DNA of 64,000 nt from Gammaproteobacteria bacterium (GTDB lineage Bacteria > Pseudomonadota > Gammaproteobacteria > SZUA-140): the NCBI GenBank assembly GCA_015491865.1, contig WFVD01000015.1:1-64000 (forward strand). The letters run 5' to 3'. Shown piece after piece: positions 63,958 to 64,000 of this stretch (positions within the stretch are counted from its first letter, which is position 1; every line of letters starts with the position of its first letter). A model generated the notes under the pieces. That model worked only from the letters and a program-made list of their open reading frames with translations, was not told where the DNA came from and made no database searches. Made by a program: the position numbers and the translations under genes.

Positions 63958-64000
63958 GTGCCGCACCAGAAACATTAGAAGATATCTCAGTCACCATTGA
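63954..64000 (+). CDS. nuoG: NADH-quinone oxidoreductase subunit G (5' end only)
   Basis: ATG overlaps the nuoF stop (ATGA). Only [15 protein letters not shown] is visible before the window ends. The identity follows from position in the nuo operon and the DxVxVTI-like start of the ferredoxin domain. Confidence 0.75.
   Translation, partial: MSAAPETLEDISVTI

Noticed and set aside
1-64000. CRISPR arrays, rRNA genes, transposase genes
   Set aside because: Read for them on both strands; no regularly spaced repeats, rRNA signatures or recognisable transposase frames were seen.

Overview
The window looks like chromosome of a gammaproteobacterium. Two gene orders support this. The first is uvrC-pgsA-tRNA-Gly(GCC)-tRNA-Cys(GCA). 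The second is yhbY / rlmE-ftsH-folP-glmM-tpiA-secG-tRNA-Leu(GAG), followed directly by an nuo operon with separate nuoC and nuoD, an arrangement more typical of Chromatiales-like or sulfur-oxidising lineages than of enterics. An Rsd/AlgQ-type sigma-70 regulator fits the same assignment. Genus and species cannot be read from the sequence.

Layout. (1) 1-3.2 kb: remnant of a mobilizable element on the minus strand, with an AbiEi/AbiEii toxin-antitoxin pair, a relaxase gene broken by one in-frame TGA, a MobC-like gene and a 34-codon leader ORF. (2) 3.2-22.1 kb: mostly housekeeping and signalling genes: a ThDP-dependent enzyme, ppi-lpxH-mfd, a single-domain response regulator, a secreted ankyrin protein, an orphan sugar-binding lipoprotein, an HDOD protein, a Sel1 protein, an AMIN-like protein, rsd, udgB-uvrC-pgsA and two tRNAs. 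(3) 22.1-51.2 kb: a pigment-type biosynthetic island of about 29 kb. (4) 51.4-64 kb: tRNA-Leu(UAA), a secreted hypothetical, yhbY, rlmE, ftsH, folP, glmM, tpiA, secG, tRNA-Leu(GAG) and nuoABCDEF plus the start of nuoG.

The island is the main find. It combines aryl-polyene (xanthomonadin-like) genes with darA/darB genes for a dialkylresorcinol. Known hybrids of this kind are the flexirubins of Bacteroidetes and arcuflavin of Azoarcus. In the proposed route a XanB2/FkbO-type chorismatase makes hydroxybenzoate, a short AMP-ligase loads it onto one of three ACPs, and ketosynthase/chain-length-factor-like pairs with FabG and a fused double-hotdog dehydratase extend the polyene. DarA/DarB make the resorcinol. 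One of three acyltransferase candidates (BtrH-like, PlsC-like, LpxL-like) would join the halves, and MMPL/LolA-like and ABC systems would export the product. Uncommon additions are a CmlS/PltA-type flavin halogenase translationally coupled to the chorismatase, a B12-binding-type radical SAM protein and a GT2 glycosyltransferase. No thioesterase, tyrosine ammonia-lyase or SAM-methyltransferase gene was recognised.

The island lies exactly between tRNA-Cys(GCA) and tRNA-Leu(UAA), which are adjacent (cysT-leuZ) in E. coli, so it appears inserted into that tRNA locus. Two 115-bp inverted-repeat elements lie near its two ends, and a 44-bp perfect palindrome ends its rightward GT2 gene. Assignments rest on motif recognition and gene context only; no database search was possible.
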